Made by a program: the position numbers and the translations under genes | Shown: one piece after another, positions 45,513 through 57,317 of the stretch | How positions within the stretch are numbered: position 1 is the first letter of the stretch | How the letters are laid out: each line of letters begins with the position of its first letter | Assembly (NCBI GenBank): GCA_012845835.1 | Contig: JABAKD010000023.1 | Span: 18,019,027-18,083,026 of the forward strand | Length of the DNA stretch: 64,000 nt | Reading direction: 5' to 3' | From: Undaria pinnatifida | Taxonomy: Eukaryota; Sar; Phaeophyceae; Laminariales; Alariaceae | Notes under the pieces: model-generated | What the model was told of the DNA's origin: nothing | The model's input: only the letters and a program-made list of their open reading frames with translations | The model's database searches: none

Positions 45513-46013
45513 CTATACAGCTTCTGCCTGCGTGTGTGTCTGCCGTTTGGTGGTCGCCTTCAAGGCTCGCCGTAGACCACGACAATTTGGAGCGGAACGG
45601 ACCCGTTTCTTCGAGTCTTCCCTATCCTGCCATCGGGCAGTCAACTCCGCTTTCGTCTCCTCGGTCGCACACCAGCCCCTCGGTGCTTGTTTGCGCCGAA
45701 TAGGGGGCGCTATGTCGGCCGCATTCGACAGTAGCGTCTCGATTAGTACTGAGGTCATGTCATCGACGCTTCTGGTATTAGTACCGGGTGTCGGGGATGC
45801 AAGCTTGGCTGCTTTCGCTTCTTGAAAATTCATCCGGGGATGCGGGTCTGCCATTAATCTTGGTAGATCAATAGCTCGCCGGTTCTTGATGACTCTCTTT
45901 GGACGATTTGGTGCGATGCGGCCCAAAAGGCGAATATATCCGAATTCGAGGTTATGGTCCGGCTCCCTGGATGGGGTCAGCACAGTGACATTACGTACCA
46001 TTCGTGTATCCAC
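45513..46013 (-). pseudogene. LINE endonuclease-RT linker
   Basis: One open frame with DPHPRMNFQEAKAAKLA and PIRRKQAPRGWCATEETKAE, as in linkers of this LINE type. Between 45320 and 45513 the protein continues in other frames (DYASQFEGSIREGDQFGFY), so there are at least two further shifts. Confidence 0.65.
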
Positions 46014-46049
46014 TTGCCGTGGCAGTATGTAGCCAAGCCTGTACTGGGC

Positions 46050-46981
46050 CTTCCTCGGTTAGGACTCTGAAACGTGTACGATGTACCACGGGCAGATGAA
46101 GCATACTACCTGTTGAGGAGGGGGGGGTTGTTACCAATTCCGTGCCTCAATAGTCGCTCTCAGTTGTCGTGCAGTTCGTCACGAATATATGCACCCAACA
46201 TCTTACTGTCGGTCCACACGATCCCTCTCATGCCTGTACGAGCATTTGCGCCCATCAGGACAAGGAGGTGGTCCCTAATGGGTACCCCCTTGACCACCTC
46301 AAGTGAACTCCAAAAGTAATATTTTTCGCTGGTGCTCTGTCGAGAGTAGGAGCGTGGCGTACATTAAAAGACACAACGTTAGATTTGTCTTTGAGTCGGA
46401 TGCAAACCTTCATCAATCTAGCACTGGTGCACTCAACCGCGACGTCGCCCGTATCCATCCCTGCCACGATAGACTCTCTAACGGCTAAGCCTACCCCGTG
46501 GTTCCCCTTCTTCTCGTGCTTTCCTCCGTCCGCTCCCGAGCCAAACGCAACATACCCCGCCACCGTAAAAGCACTTCGTCCATCGCGCCTCACCTCCTGC
46601 AATCCTATGATATCACAACCTGCGTCCTCGCAAGTCTTCAGTATCACCTCGGCGTGGCCTATGCCGTTACGTGCCCTTGAAAGCAAGTGTGTAAACGTTG
46701 TACGTGCCCGCGACGAATTCCCCCGCTCTCGACCTAGCCCTTGCATCTGTACGTATTTTCTGAGCAGCCAATCGAAACCTCCTACGTCTTCTCTTCTTGC
46801 GAGCGTCCGATAACCTCCCTTCCACCCTCCGTTTTTCCCAAACAGAGTGTAAATACTCTGAGTATTTCCCCCTCTCCGTCTTCCTTCGCCCAGCCCGGTT
46901 CTTGCCTAAGTGCCACCGTGAAGGGGTCAGCAGTCCCGACACGCCACGTCTATATCCTTCCCGACTTTGTTGCTTACTCAC
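46050..46981 (-). pseudogene. LINE AP-type endonuclease
   Basis: The motif DIIGLQEVRRDG (catalytic Glu), GYVAFGSGADGGKHEKKGNH, then GVGLAVRES and SARLMKVCIRL are in one frame. A short basic stretch (RKKRRRRRFRLAAQKIRTDA) with AGEFVAGTYNVYTL precedes it in another frame. The C-terminal LMGANARTGMRG, matching the GDFNA-type motif, lies near 46250-46220. At least two frame changes. Confidence 0.75.
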
Positions 46982-47513
46982 GTGGGTTCGATCCTCTCTT
47001 CTCTGTTCGATAGAAGCCCCACGCTTTCCGCGGCGGTGACGACACTGCGTCCGCAGGCAAGGCTGCTGCGTTAAAAATGTCCGCGAGGAACTTTTTTGTC
47101 TTGTCGCTGGATTTCACCGCCAGCCCGGCCATACCCGAGCGCTAGTTCAGCGCACGAGTACGGTCGACGCCACACAGCCCCTCACGGGCCCTGGCACGTT
47201 TTGGGGAAGCCTCAAGCCTGAGCACCACCCCGACCGGGGAGCAGCCGAGGGGAGCTATACAACGATATCATTGCAGCTTCAGCTAAGAACGAAATATCTT
47301 AATATCTTGCTCGTTCAGACCAAAGATGTGGGCAGACAGCACTCTCACCCCTTGGCAGATAGCGTCAAGGCCAATGCCTAGAAAGACAGCCTTGTCAGCT
47401 AAAAACAGGGGACACTATCGAAAAATCCTCGCTTTTTGAAAAATGCCCGACCACATTATTGAAAAATCTGTTTCGTGCAAGAAAAAAATGCAGTGTTTAG
47501 GCCTTTCTTAACA

Positions 47514-48240
47514 CAGTCGGATTCCGCCAGTCGAAAACGGCCGTTTTCGACTGGATTTTTTTTCGACCGGATTCTTCTTGTCCTCATCGTCAGTCGAGTC
47601 GATTTTATGGTTTTGGTGCTCTTCCTAGAGGCGGTTGGTGTGAGGGAGTTCTGCTGTATGGCAATCGAAAATCGGTTGGCAGTTCTGTGCTTCGCGCGTT
47701 CTGCGCGAGCAACGCGTGCTCGCGCTCGACGAACCCTTGTCCCAGCGAGTTGGTGGCTTTGGGCTTATAGCCGAAAGCCGCCAAAGCTACATTCGTGGAG
47801 TTGCACTCAGCCGAGAGCCGCCAAAGCTACAGCAGGCGTAGCCGTTGTTGGCAAAATGGGATCGATACCGCGCGCTTTACCGCCGTCGTGTGATAACACG
47901 CTGCTGGCGAGCGGAGCTAGGAATGCACCACGCTGACTTGCGGCGAGAAGCAACAGCAGTGATAGCCAAGCCAGGCGCCTTGTATGATACTGCTGTGTGG
48001 TACCTGGTATGGGTGTGTGAGCGCGTGGGTGTGTGTTTGGTGGTGGGATGAGCGGTGCGTTGGGTTGAAAAAACACTTGTTAAACGACTGAGTGTCTGGA
48101 CTTGCGGATTCAGTCGAAAAAGTATGTAGGAAAACTCAGTCGAAAAAAAGTTTAGTCGAAAAAGCTCTTTTTCGACTGTGTAAGAAGCCAGATTTGGGCT
48201 TGAGTCGAAAAAGGCTGTTTTCGGCTGACAAATCCGACTG
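47514..48240. mobile_element. MITE with about 45-bp inverted repeats
   Basis: The ends share CAGTCGGATT and later CAG(T/C)CGAAAAC(G/A)GCC; TTTCTTA(A)CA lies just outside in both. The motif AGTCGAAAA recurs inside next to both ends (near 47529, 48109, 48129, 48148 and 48193). TA follows the right end, CA precedes the left, so a TA duplication is possible but not proven. A plus frame at 47475-47936 shows no domain. Confidence 0.6.
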
Positions 48241-48516
48241 TAAGAAATGACCTTAATAAAACAAAAATGCGTTCAGATCTGCAGCAGCAGTAGCTGTTCG
48301 TATTGTATGATCGCTGTTGAATGCTTGCACCACGTACAAGCGCGGTTATTCCATGATCGTGGAAGAGATGTAGAGTGTATCGAACCACTACCAAATACAC
48401 ACAGGAGGGCCGTACCGTTCTGTCACACAGACCCTTGCACACATATACACGAGTCATCCGTACCTTGTTGTCACAGACTCCCTTCGGCCATATATACAGG
48501 CAGCACAACAAGGGTG

Positions 48517-48595
48517 TGAATTAGGAGCGTGACAGACGCCTTCAACGAGTCAAACTCCTAGCTGCATTAAGTTACTGCGTTGGCGGTTCTTGTAT
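48517..48595 (+). repeat. short dispersed repeat R9, copy 2
   Basis: Diverged match to 22252-22335 (GAGCGTGACAGACGCCTTCA, GTCAAACTCC, GCATTAAG, TACTGCGTTGGCGGTT). The hairpin seen in copy 1 pairs less well here. Confidence 0.5.
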
Positions 48596-48689
48596 TTTTT
48601 TGTCGTGCATGTGCGTTTTTGTGCTCAACCTGATACGTACAGCTGCGATAAGAGTAGTAGTACAGTAGCAGGAGGAGGAGGAGAAAAGC

Positions 48690-48860
48690 GCCTGCGCAGG
48701 CGCAGGCGCTGGCGGGAGGCGGGAGGCGGGAGGCGGGGAGGGTCGTGGTCGTGGTCGTGGTGTAAATACGGCAGCCGGGAGGCGGGAGGCGGTGGGCGTT
48801 GTGTGGAGAGGGTCGTGGTCGTGGTCGTGGTGTTGTTGGTGGTGTTGGTGGTGTATATGC
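48690..48860. repeat. GGGAGGC and GGTCGT minisatellites
   Basis: (GGGAGGC)n and (GGTCGT)n blocks occur twice (48712-48763 and 48774-48840), preceded by a GCGCCTGCGCAGGCGCAGGC palindromic stretch near 48687. Confidence 0.8.
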
Positions 48861-48879
48861 TGAATTCTTCTCTCGATAC

Positions 48880-49770
48880 AAATTAACACACGTACCGTAG
48901 TGGGGAGGGTGTGGGGAGGGTTGATAAGGGCCCGCTATGTGACTCTTGATCTGATTTACTACTGGGAGGGACAGCGAGAGAACGGCGAGGATAAGAAATA
49001 GGACGAAGAAAAAGAAAGAAGGTACGGGTAGTAGTGGCAGTTGTAGTGGTAGCAATGGTAATAGTAGTAATAAAAATTCGCGGTGTATTAACGAAGAATA
49101 CGAAGTATGTAAAACGCTAATAGTATTTATACTAAAAATACACCCCTTATCCTTGTGGAAATGGCAACGCCACAAGGCCATCGGCATAACCCATACGTAA
49201 CAAAAAAACGTCTGCCCCTTATCAAACCATTATAACACAACAACACCGTTTAGGCGGAAAGAACATAATATACAATCGCAACGTTCCCCTTTTGAGATAA
49301 CTTTACACCTCAGCCAAACTAGAAAAAGGGAGGGCGAGAGAGTGGTGCGAGGATAATAAATGGGATGAAAAAACAAAATGATCAAATATTGTGCAGCAGA
49401 ATGATTGGCAGCAGCAATGTTGTTTGGTTCGTATAATGCTCTATTCGGTGAGGCTTATCGGAGTATCGGAACTCATCCTTCTACTCTACTTGGTAGAGTA
49501 TGAGGATCAACTGCTTAGAGCGCCTAGCAGCGTGGGTAGCTAGCGGCGTGGGTAGCTAGCGGCGTGGGTAGCTAGCGGCGTGGGTAGGTACAATTCTACG
49601 CGAGTTGATGAGGGAAGAAAATGCTGAGTTCTCGCGATAAAAATGGAAGCACGTGCCGTAGTAGGGAGGGGAGAGCAGGGCCTGCTATGTGACCTCGGAT
49701 CTGGGCTACTACTGGGAGGGAGGGTGAGAGTAGTATTAATAGTGCGATAATAAATGGGATGCATATAACG
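48880..49770 (+). repeat. repeat R11, one full and two partial copies
   Basis: Full copy 49495-49770, with the GTGGGTAGCTAGCGGC unit repeated four times (49530-49588). Partial copies at 48880-49010 and 49322-49375. Orientation is opposite to the copy at 825-1025. The sequence between them is AT-rich without genes. Confidence 0.6.
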
Positions 49771-51649
49771 GTCAACGAAATGCAAGAAAAAGTAGAATGG
49801 CGCCAAAAACACGAGATTCCAAAAACAAACGTACATATCTATATGCGGCAACGAAAAGTGCAGAGGGACGCCAAACGGAATAACAATCGTACCACGATAT
49901 ACGGGATAAGCGGCCCACGTTCACCGAGGAGCAAAAATGCAGGGATCAATGGTCCGAACGACGGCCCGTGATGACAGCGAAGAACGTCTGCGACGACAGT
50001 GAACAATTGCTCCAAAGGAAATTACAATCGTTAAAACATGTATGATTAAATGTTGCGGACCATTGCGCCAAACGCTTGCAATATCGATATGTCAAAATCG
50101 TTGTATTAGGATACCTATAATCGATGCATTGTGTAGTGTTGTTGTGGATCGCAGCTCTGAATGCTGCAATCTCAGGACCGACCCAAAAAATATGCTGATT
50201 GACGCAAACCATGCTGATATGTCAGCTTTGAACGAGTCGTCGATTAAATCAAACGTAGTAACATAGTTAGAACATCCATATCTACCATAGTTTGCAGTAG
50301 GACCTGAAACTTTTTTGGTCAGCGAATATCTACCGCCTCTGATCGCCTTTCCGCGTGGTTTTGCTGGGGCGTGCGCCCGCCTCGTCTGCAACGGCCGTCT
50401 TCGCGGATCCGTCCACTTACCGCCGTAGCGCCTGCGCGAGGCCTTGACGTCGAGATTTACGTCGAGATCTACGAAAATCGTGCCCTGCGAGCGGTTTGGC
50501 GCATAATCTGCCGTCAGGGTTTCTGTTTTGGCGCTTTTTTGGTCCTTTTCATCTTATCTGACCCCGGACCCTCGGGAAGCGTCGGCGACCCTACCGGCCC
50601 CGCCTTTTTGAGGGTTGCGCAAGCAGCTGTGTGCTTGAATCTAGGATAAATTGAAACGCCTCTAAGACCTGTGTCCGTCCAGGCTTCGTAGAGAAGGTAG
50701 GTATGAAACGTTTTGCCAAGCTGTCGTGAGTACGCACACCAACAGCTGGCATAGAGCACATCTCCGCAACTGCGTGGCATGTAAAGCAGCAGCTGTGATG
50801 GCACCTTCCTGCGGAGCTACGCATGCAGAGGAGCAGGTGTACAGCAGTCGAAGACGCAACCGAAGCGGCTTCGATCCCGTACCTGTGGGCAACATTTTCC
50901 AGGCAGTACTTTTTTGCGATGTTTTTCGGGGGGAGTTCGTAGGTCCGGGGCCGCGAATCACAAGCTGTTGCTTGCTGGTGTTGTAGTCTGGTGGTGATGG
51001 TGATGGTGATGGTGCTTCTGTGGAGTGGGTTTACAGGCAGGCAAGCACACAACAGCCTGCTGTGCTCTCGTGGATCAGTCGAGGGTTCGTTATACATTTT
51101 TTTTCAAGTTTTTTTATTTGCACGTTAGTACTTGAGGGAGGGCTCGTTTTCACGTACGTAGTCGGAGAGCTGCTGCTGTCAAGTGCCTTTGAATCAACTC
51201 GGCCAATCGGCTGCCGCCGACAGGCGCAAGGGCCCGACGACCTTTCTGCGGATGTGTACTGCAGCAGCTGTGCTGGCACGTTGCTACTGAGCTATGCTAT
51301 GGGTCATCGGGTCTCCGCATACTCCCAGAGTTAAGTAGACGTCCTTCTCACTTTACGCCGCATATAATATACTCCGGGGTAATTAACAGGTGAAAATTAT
51401 TCCCTCTGCGGGGAAACAACTTCGCAACTCTTGCATGATGACATGACTCAGTAATATAAATGGTATCATATGAAGATTAATATTTAGTGCGATCAGCTAC
51501 TGCTGTTGTAAACCGAAATAACGAGAGAACGGAAGGCTCACCGACTCCCTGGTGTGTGTGTGTTTTTTTTTCAAGTTTTTTTACGGTGACAGCGTGTTAA
51601 TTTAGAACCGTGGGTTCGAGGCTCACCGACTCCCGTTGTTTCTTTCGTT
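49771..51649. other. no recognisable gene
   Basis: Frames at 50371-50649 (plus) and 50591-51097 (minus) overlap and show no domain. ACGTCGAGAT is repeated near 50447 and 50459, and TGGTGATGGTGATGG lies near 50991. I found no splice-consistent exon chain and no match to other repeats here. Confidence 0.4.
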
Positions 51650-51770
51650 TTCGTTCTTGTTTTTGTTTCTTTCTTTTTGCTTTGTTTTTGTTTTGTTTTT
51701 GTTTGTTTTTGTTTGCTTTTTTTGTTTGTTTTTGTTTGCTTTTTTTGTTTGTTTTTGATTTTTAGGGTGG
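51650..51770. repeat. (TTTTTGTTTG)n minisatellite
   Basis: T-rich, G-spaced units such as TTGTTTGTTTTTGTTTGCTT. AT-rich sequence without genes follows to 52140, including TAATAATAATAAT near 51962 and (TA)n near 52113. Confidence 0.8.
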
Positions 51771-52139
51771 TACTTTTACATGTACAATGTTATGATGATC
51801 GTATATTTTGTTCTATTTATTTATTTATTCTCGGAGTATTAATTAATTTTATTTTATATTTCAAAGGTGGAACTTTAACATGATATCTATTAGACCACTA
51901 CTACTGTCTTCATACTCCCGATATATACCAAAACCCGCCACTTGAGTAAAAAATAAAATATAATAATAATAATAATATAAACCACCCCCAGGTAAAGAAA
52001 ACTTACTTACGCACTTAACCACAAGTACCAACAACCCTGACCAAGCCATCCATCCGCAAACCATCCACCATACTTATGGTAGAGCAATAGACTATAGTGG
52101 AAGCTACAGAAATACATATATATATATATATATATGAAT

Positions 52140-54135
52140 TCATTCTTTGGGTTCAGGGATTTAGTCAGGAGATTTTTTTTGTCTCGGTCCAAGTGTGCGA
52201 TTCGCGGAACTGGAATTCTCGGTCGAATAGCTTCGTTCGAGCGTTGCCTTCGGGGGGCGGCTCCGACGCCCCTCGCCCTGCCGTGTCCATTCCGCACATC
52301 GACGTGAACGCGGACGGATGCCGAGCGAGACAAGCGAGAAGTTGCAAAAATACTGCATGTCGAGGAGGAATTTCGGAGATTTTGGTAGATTCTTAATGTC
52401 TGCAGCGCCTGGATGATTAACAAAATTGGCCATTTCCAAACGGTACCAGGTACTTGATAATGTTTGGAATTTTGCAAAAAATGTGGCTTACTCTCGAGCA
52501 TAAGTTTCTTTGCTGTACTTGTTTACTAGTTCGTTTGGTTTCTCGCTCGGCCTTTATTGTTTCGTTTCTGCTCGTTTTGCCAGTTGTTTCTTGACCTTTC
52601 AGCTGCTTCCTGCAAATTTGGTTTTTCTGCGCTGCCAACACGATTTTGAACTTTTTCGCGATTTTTTCTTTTTTTTTTTGTCTAGTAAGTTGAACTTCTT
52701 ACGAAGGCAATTTTTTAGCGTGGGCACACCAATAACGTGACACAAATTACCGACGATATCCAACAACTTTGTGACACAAACTACCGACGGCAAGACGTTT
52801 CGTAACGAAATAACTCCTAAATCATGATATTTTAACACGTAACGAGAATCCCGAGACAAAACCAAGCGAGTAGAGCCGTCTCTTCGGCCTTTGGTGCTGG
52901 CTTTAGCACGGCCGCTGACACTCCAGGCAGCCTCTGCTGTAGGCATGAACGAGTGCGGTTGATCCGCAGCGAACTATCCCGCTGTGCTCGCTTCTACGTG
53001 GCCATTGTCCATGCCATTTCATGTCACCTTCCTTCTGTTTTGAGCTCGTCGTCGTACGGTTGAGGTACGAGGAAACCCGTACGTACTGGGTGAGAACAGC
53101 AGTATGTACGACGAGCATGAACGCCAACTGACGCCATTGGCAAACGCACAACAGCAGGTGTAGCAGCAGTAGCCGAAGGGCGAAACTTGTAGCACATACT
53201 GCAGCAACTAGTAGCAACCACAAGCACAGCAGATAGCTCAAAGTGCAGTACGAGTGCCGTTGGCAAGTTTAGTCGTACTCGCATCACTCTGTCCAATGTA
53301 TAACAACCTTTTCATGTTCATATTGATGAGGAAAAAAATATTACATTTCCTGTAAGAATGATACGTCGTACGAGCGGACGTTCTGGTGTGCTTCTGCCGT
53401 GAGACCATCGAGCACACCGCATGTTTTACATAAACAAGAGCGAACAAGAGGCAAGGTACGGGGCCCCCCAACACCGAGACACGTGACAACCACGGCCAGC
53501 TGTCGATCGCGTAATTGGCCGGTAGTCCGTGCTTCGGTGGGTGTATCGGAAGTCGTTCGTATTACTACTGTAGACCGTCGAAAAACCACGTGACATTTCG
53601 TTCTGGTGGCAGACTCGCCAGTAGAGCCCCGAAATTTCTCTTTCTTTTCTTTTTCTTGGCCCCGTGCACCCCTACTGAAAGATTGCCCATTTACCGCTAA
53701 TGAAATCATGTTGGGGTGGTTGTAGACGAAACGACGAAGAAACCCGAAACCCAGTAGACTTGGGGAGCGCCTAAGGTAAACTGAGGTGTTGGGGTGGTTG
53801 TAGAGTAAATGTCGCCTGTGCATAAGTTGCGGAACGGTCCAGCTTTAGCTTTCCTTCGATTCCCACCGTTTGTTTTGTACTTGAAGTTTCATCAGCTGAG
53901 ATCTGGGCTTGGCTCATCAACTCCACACCGCCGAGCACCCCATCGCAGCGCTATAGCTCACAGCAACGAAAAGCGCCGTGCAGTGCCCTCCGATGCCCTG
54001 CAGCTCAGCTCAGCAGCGCACCGCAGCGCAGCTAGCTCAGCAGAGCGAAGCGCTGTACTTTGCCGTGCTCTGCCGTCGCGGTCGTTCGTTATTCATATCT
54101 AAAATTTCGCGTACGCTGATATTTAGGTATTTGGC
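52140..54135 (-). repeat. unclassified repeat R3, right copy
   Basis: This is the reverse complement of left blocks A, B and D, with about 1 kb more: 52255-52985 and about 53690-53800 have no partner on the left except B. GGTTGGGGTGGTTGTAGA-like sequence occurs twice (53710 and 53790). The paired frames described for the left copy are also open here (minus, 52903-53241 and 53024-53296). The family and its ends are unknown. Confidence 0.65.
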
Positions 54136-54829
54136 GCTTTTTTCTTTATTGCGATATTTGTTTGGGCACTTGGTGCTGTCTAAAACTGAATATAGAGTTA
54201 TCAAGGGCCCGAGATTCGAGAAGAGACGAAGCAAGGTTATTTGCCCCGTCCCGTGCAAGGTTATTTGCCCCGTCCCGTCCGAGACCCAGAGCAGCGTAGG
54301 GCACCAGCTGCCAGGGGTGTGAGACGAGGCATGCACGGCATGGGTCAGATAACGTTGCCTGCAACAACTGCCCGCCACGGTATAAACGCGCGGAATCCGC
54401 GATGGGTCGTGCTTGGAGTTTTGCTTTACGTGGTTACTGTTGGGGGAGCTTGGGGATAGACTCAATCTAAAAGCGATCAATGCCGAGGATCGAACGCAGG
54501 CAAGGGGGTTGACACAACAGAGGAATAACTGACTGCTGTGCTCCAGCTAGCTACTGCTGTGATGTGCTCTCATCACCTAAAACCAAGCAACAGACACACA
54601 TGTTGCCCGGGCTCGAGAGCAGGGGCGCCGGTCTGTCAAAGGGCTAACCCAGCTGTCGCGGTCGTTCGTTATTCATGGTGCCGCGCTGGAGGCTTCATAC
54701 GTGCAGCGGTTGGTTGTGTGTGTGCGCTGTTGGGCAGTCATGTGCTGTGTGCGTGCTGGCCATGTGGCTGCAGGTGGGTCTCTCCCAGGCACAAACAAGT
54801 AAACCGCATCTTTCCTCCAAAAAAAATCA
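54136..54829. other. no recognisable gene
   Basis: AAGGTTATTTGCCCCGTCCC is tandemly duplicated (54234-54276). A plus frame at 54538-54897 has no domain. CGGTCGTTCGTTATTCAT occurs at 54079 and 54659, linking this stretch to the end of R3. Confidence 0.4.
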
Positions 54830-54873
54830 CAAAATATCGCGAAGGTGGGAATTCCCACCTACGCGATATTTTG
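54830..54873. repeat. 44-bp near-perfect palindrome
   Basis: Arms of 22 bp (54830-54851 and 54852-54873) meet at GAATTC without a spacer and differ at one position. The outer part is AAAATATCGCG and the inner part GGTGGGAA. TATCGCGATATC lies nearby at 54963. Confidence 0.95.
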
Positions 54874-56316
54874 GTATGTGCGGACCACGGATGGTGAAAA
54901 TATCCCAACAGCCCGGGCTCGTCTAAAATTCCAGACGCATATAATTCGGCACTAAACGACCAATATCGCGATATCTCCGAGGTTTAGATGTCTTTAATAT
55001 GATACGCGCCAACAACAACGTACAACAACGACGGACAACCTACAAAAATAAATAAACGAATAACGCGTGAGCGATGACATGCTTTTCGTAGACGAATGTG
55101 CGTTCTACGACATCTGCGAAAGGTTCCCTACGGCCGGCAACAAAGGCGGGGATACAACTTTATTAGGAAGCAAAATTTGACGGACACCCTTCACAAACAA
55201 ATAAAAACTCACCCAAATAGTATATTACAAGTACCAACAACGCAGCTTGCAGAGATGAGTATTGACCTGAAATTCGTCCAACTCACGGCTGACGTCCTTG
55301 AAATATTTTTTATATAAATATATAAAAAATCCCTAGATAACGTACATGATGCAAATGACCGGCCGGATTGCGACCGCGCAAATAATTGCGATCTCAGAGT
55401 TAGTATGCTTTGATCCAATAGGCCGAGTTTTTTTGCGCGACCTATCATGCAAGTACAACTAGCCAAATTGCGGTTGTTTGGCTTGATGTCCGCCGGGCTC
55501 GAACGAATAAAATACGGGAAAGTGCGAGTGAAGAATGCGATACAGGATTAGAAAGACTGCAAGACGACCATGATACGTCCAGAAGAACGCGCGTTATACC
55601 AGTAGTAGATCGCTCTTATACCCCTTTTTATATTATTGCGTTTGGTACTGTTGAAGTGCTCATCATTTTGAGCGTGCTTGGTCTGCACGTCAATCGAGGG
55701 CATTCTATATCCCCTTTAGGGCTCCTCTCTAGGTGAGTTCTTCCTACATTGTGCACGTAAGCCCGGAGGACCTATCGTGTATCTCAGGCCGAGTCGGAGA
55801 GCTGTTTTGTGACTATGGTACGATCACATACTGATCCGTCATACGGATTCTTTTGTTTGCCTTGTGTTATGTCTGCATAATTCGTTTTTGATTTTTGTAT
55901 ATCTTTACCAGTGAAAGTGCCTCATACATTGAAGTAGCCAATTGAATTGAGGGCATGCAGTGTCGTCTTTAGCTCATCTTTGTGAGTGAGTTCTTCGTAC
56001 ATTTTGGAAACAAACATGAAGGACCTATCATAGGAGTTGCTCGTCTACTGTGGGAGTAAACACCGAGGGGTTCTCCAAGGCACAATCAACGGCGCCTTCC
56101 TTTTTCCCTTCCGTAAATTAAACATTTTCAACCATTCCGTCCGATATCTTTTTTATTGATGTCCTCTTTCCTTTCGCCTGGAAGCTTTGAAGCGAAGCAG
56201 GTTCTCAAGTCTCCTTTCGGCATTTCTGGCCAACTTTTACTTGGCGGTTTTAATAACAGTGTGTTTCGCCTTTGCTTGCTTCCTTTGTTTATATATTTTC
56301 CTTCCATCAAAGTAAA
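54874..56316. other. no gene recognised; one module T copy
   Basis: Module T (CGCAGCTTGCAGAGATGAGT to ACTCACGGCTGACGTCC) lies at 55235-55310 and closely matches 16245-16295. The rest shows GAGTGTTC-type reiterations (GTGAGTTCTTCCTACATT-like near 55733 and 55990) but no coding signal I can support. Confidence 0.45.
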
Positions 56317-56598
56317 CCGTCAGAACCTCATGTTCGTATTAAGCTCTTGGCATTACTTTAAGCTTCAATTTTTTTGTAACTACAACTTTTTTCGTCGAGC
56401 GCTACCCTTCCTTACCCAAAGAATGGGCGCCATGGAATGTCAAATTATGATTCTCAGAACCTCATATTTGTATTAAACTCCCGGCATTACTTTAAACTTC
56501 AATAATATCGAATCGAACAGCTACAACTTTTTCCCTTTTTTCTCGTCGAAGTGCTGCCCTGCCCTACCCGAAGCATGGGCGCCGGCGAGCCCTTGTAT
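56317..56598 (+). repeat. repeat R12, two-unit, ending CCCTTGTA
   Basis: About 135 bp starting CAGAACCTCAT are repeated (56321-56455, 56456-56598). Both units contain GGCATTACTTTAA and GGGCGCC. The second ends GCGAGCCCTTGTA, the same terminal octamer as R1. It may be another Helitron-like non-autonomous end. Confidence 0.5.
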
Positions 56599-57225
56599 AT
56601 TTATAAAATGTTAGAGTAACAGCGTATTGGTTGGGAATCGTGGGGTCGTGTCTCACAGTTATTATTGTTGTTATTATTATTGTTATTATTATCATCAGAG
56701 ACTTTCGGAGTCAAAACCTACAAATAGGGAACAATAATTAGGGATTAGCCGGCTTGAATCTGCAAATAGTTGACAGTCCCGTAGTCCTAAAGAGTCAACA
56801 GCGTAATTTTTAGAAATAAGCCGCGTGAGGGCGCGCTAAATCTTGAAGTTCTTTTAGCTCTCCAGATTTAACGCGCCCAGACACGGGCTGCTGCCAAAAA
56901 CATCATGCGCGCCAGTGGTAGAGCACGCAATCCTAACCAAAAGGCTGGAGAGGCTGGGGGCGGTGATCAGCAGGCGACCCGGTCCACGGGCTGTGTGGGG
57001 TTTTAGGGAATTTGACGAGTGGCACGCGGAGGAGGTTGAGAGGAGGGGAGGAGAGGAGGGGAGGGGAGGGGCAGCAGTCCAATGATGATGAGGAGGTGGA
57101 AGCAGTCACCGTGGTACTTGGCAAGCAGGTAGCAGCCGCGGCCCAGCCGACTGAGCCGAAGCCGAAGAAGACGAGGGTCAGCGAGAAGTGGAACACACTC
57201 CACGACCTGGTGCTCGCGCGAAAGG
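56599..57225. other. no gene recognised
   Basis: (TTATTG)n near 56662 and GGAGGGGAGGAGAGG purine sequence near 57040. A B-box-free tRNA-like phrase GCGCCAGTGGTAGAGCACGC lies near 56910 with no matching 3' half, so no tRNA is called. Confidence 0.4.

Positions 57226-57316
<91 letters not shown>
57226..57316. repeat. (GT)n then (GA)n microsatellite
   Basis: GTGTGTGTGTGT passes into about 38 GA units. Arg-Glu and Leu-Ser repeat frames across it are artefacts. Confidence 0.95.

Positions 57317-57317
<1 letters not shown>

Larger units (their letters stand above)
42417..47262 (-). mobile_element. long LINE copy 2, near full length
   Basis: On the minus strand: 5' region (47262-47000), endonuclease (about 46980-46050), linker (46013-45320), reverse transcriptase (45315-44147), C-terminal region (44144-43510), a 440-nt purine tract, and a 3' untranslated region to 42421, with the 3' tip at 35592-35632. 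The endonuclease and YADD-type RT with a single long frame point to the RTE/CR1-like range of clades; the exact clade is not resolved. Frames shift several times, so it is inactive. It lies directly behind a truncated copy in the same orientation. Confidence 0.8.
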
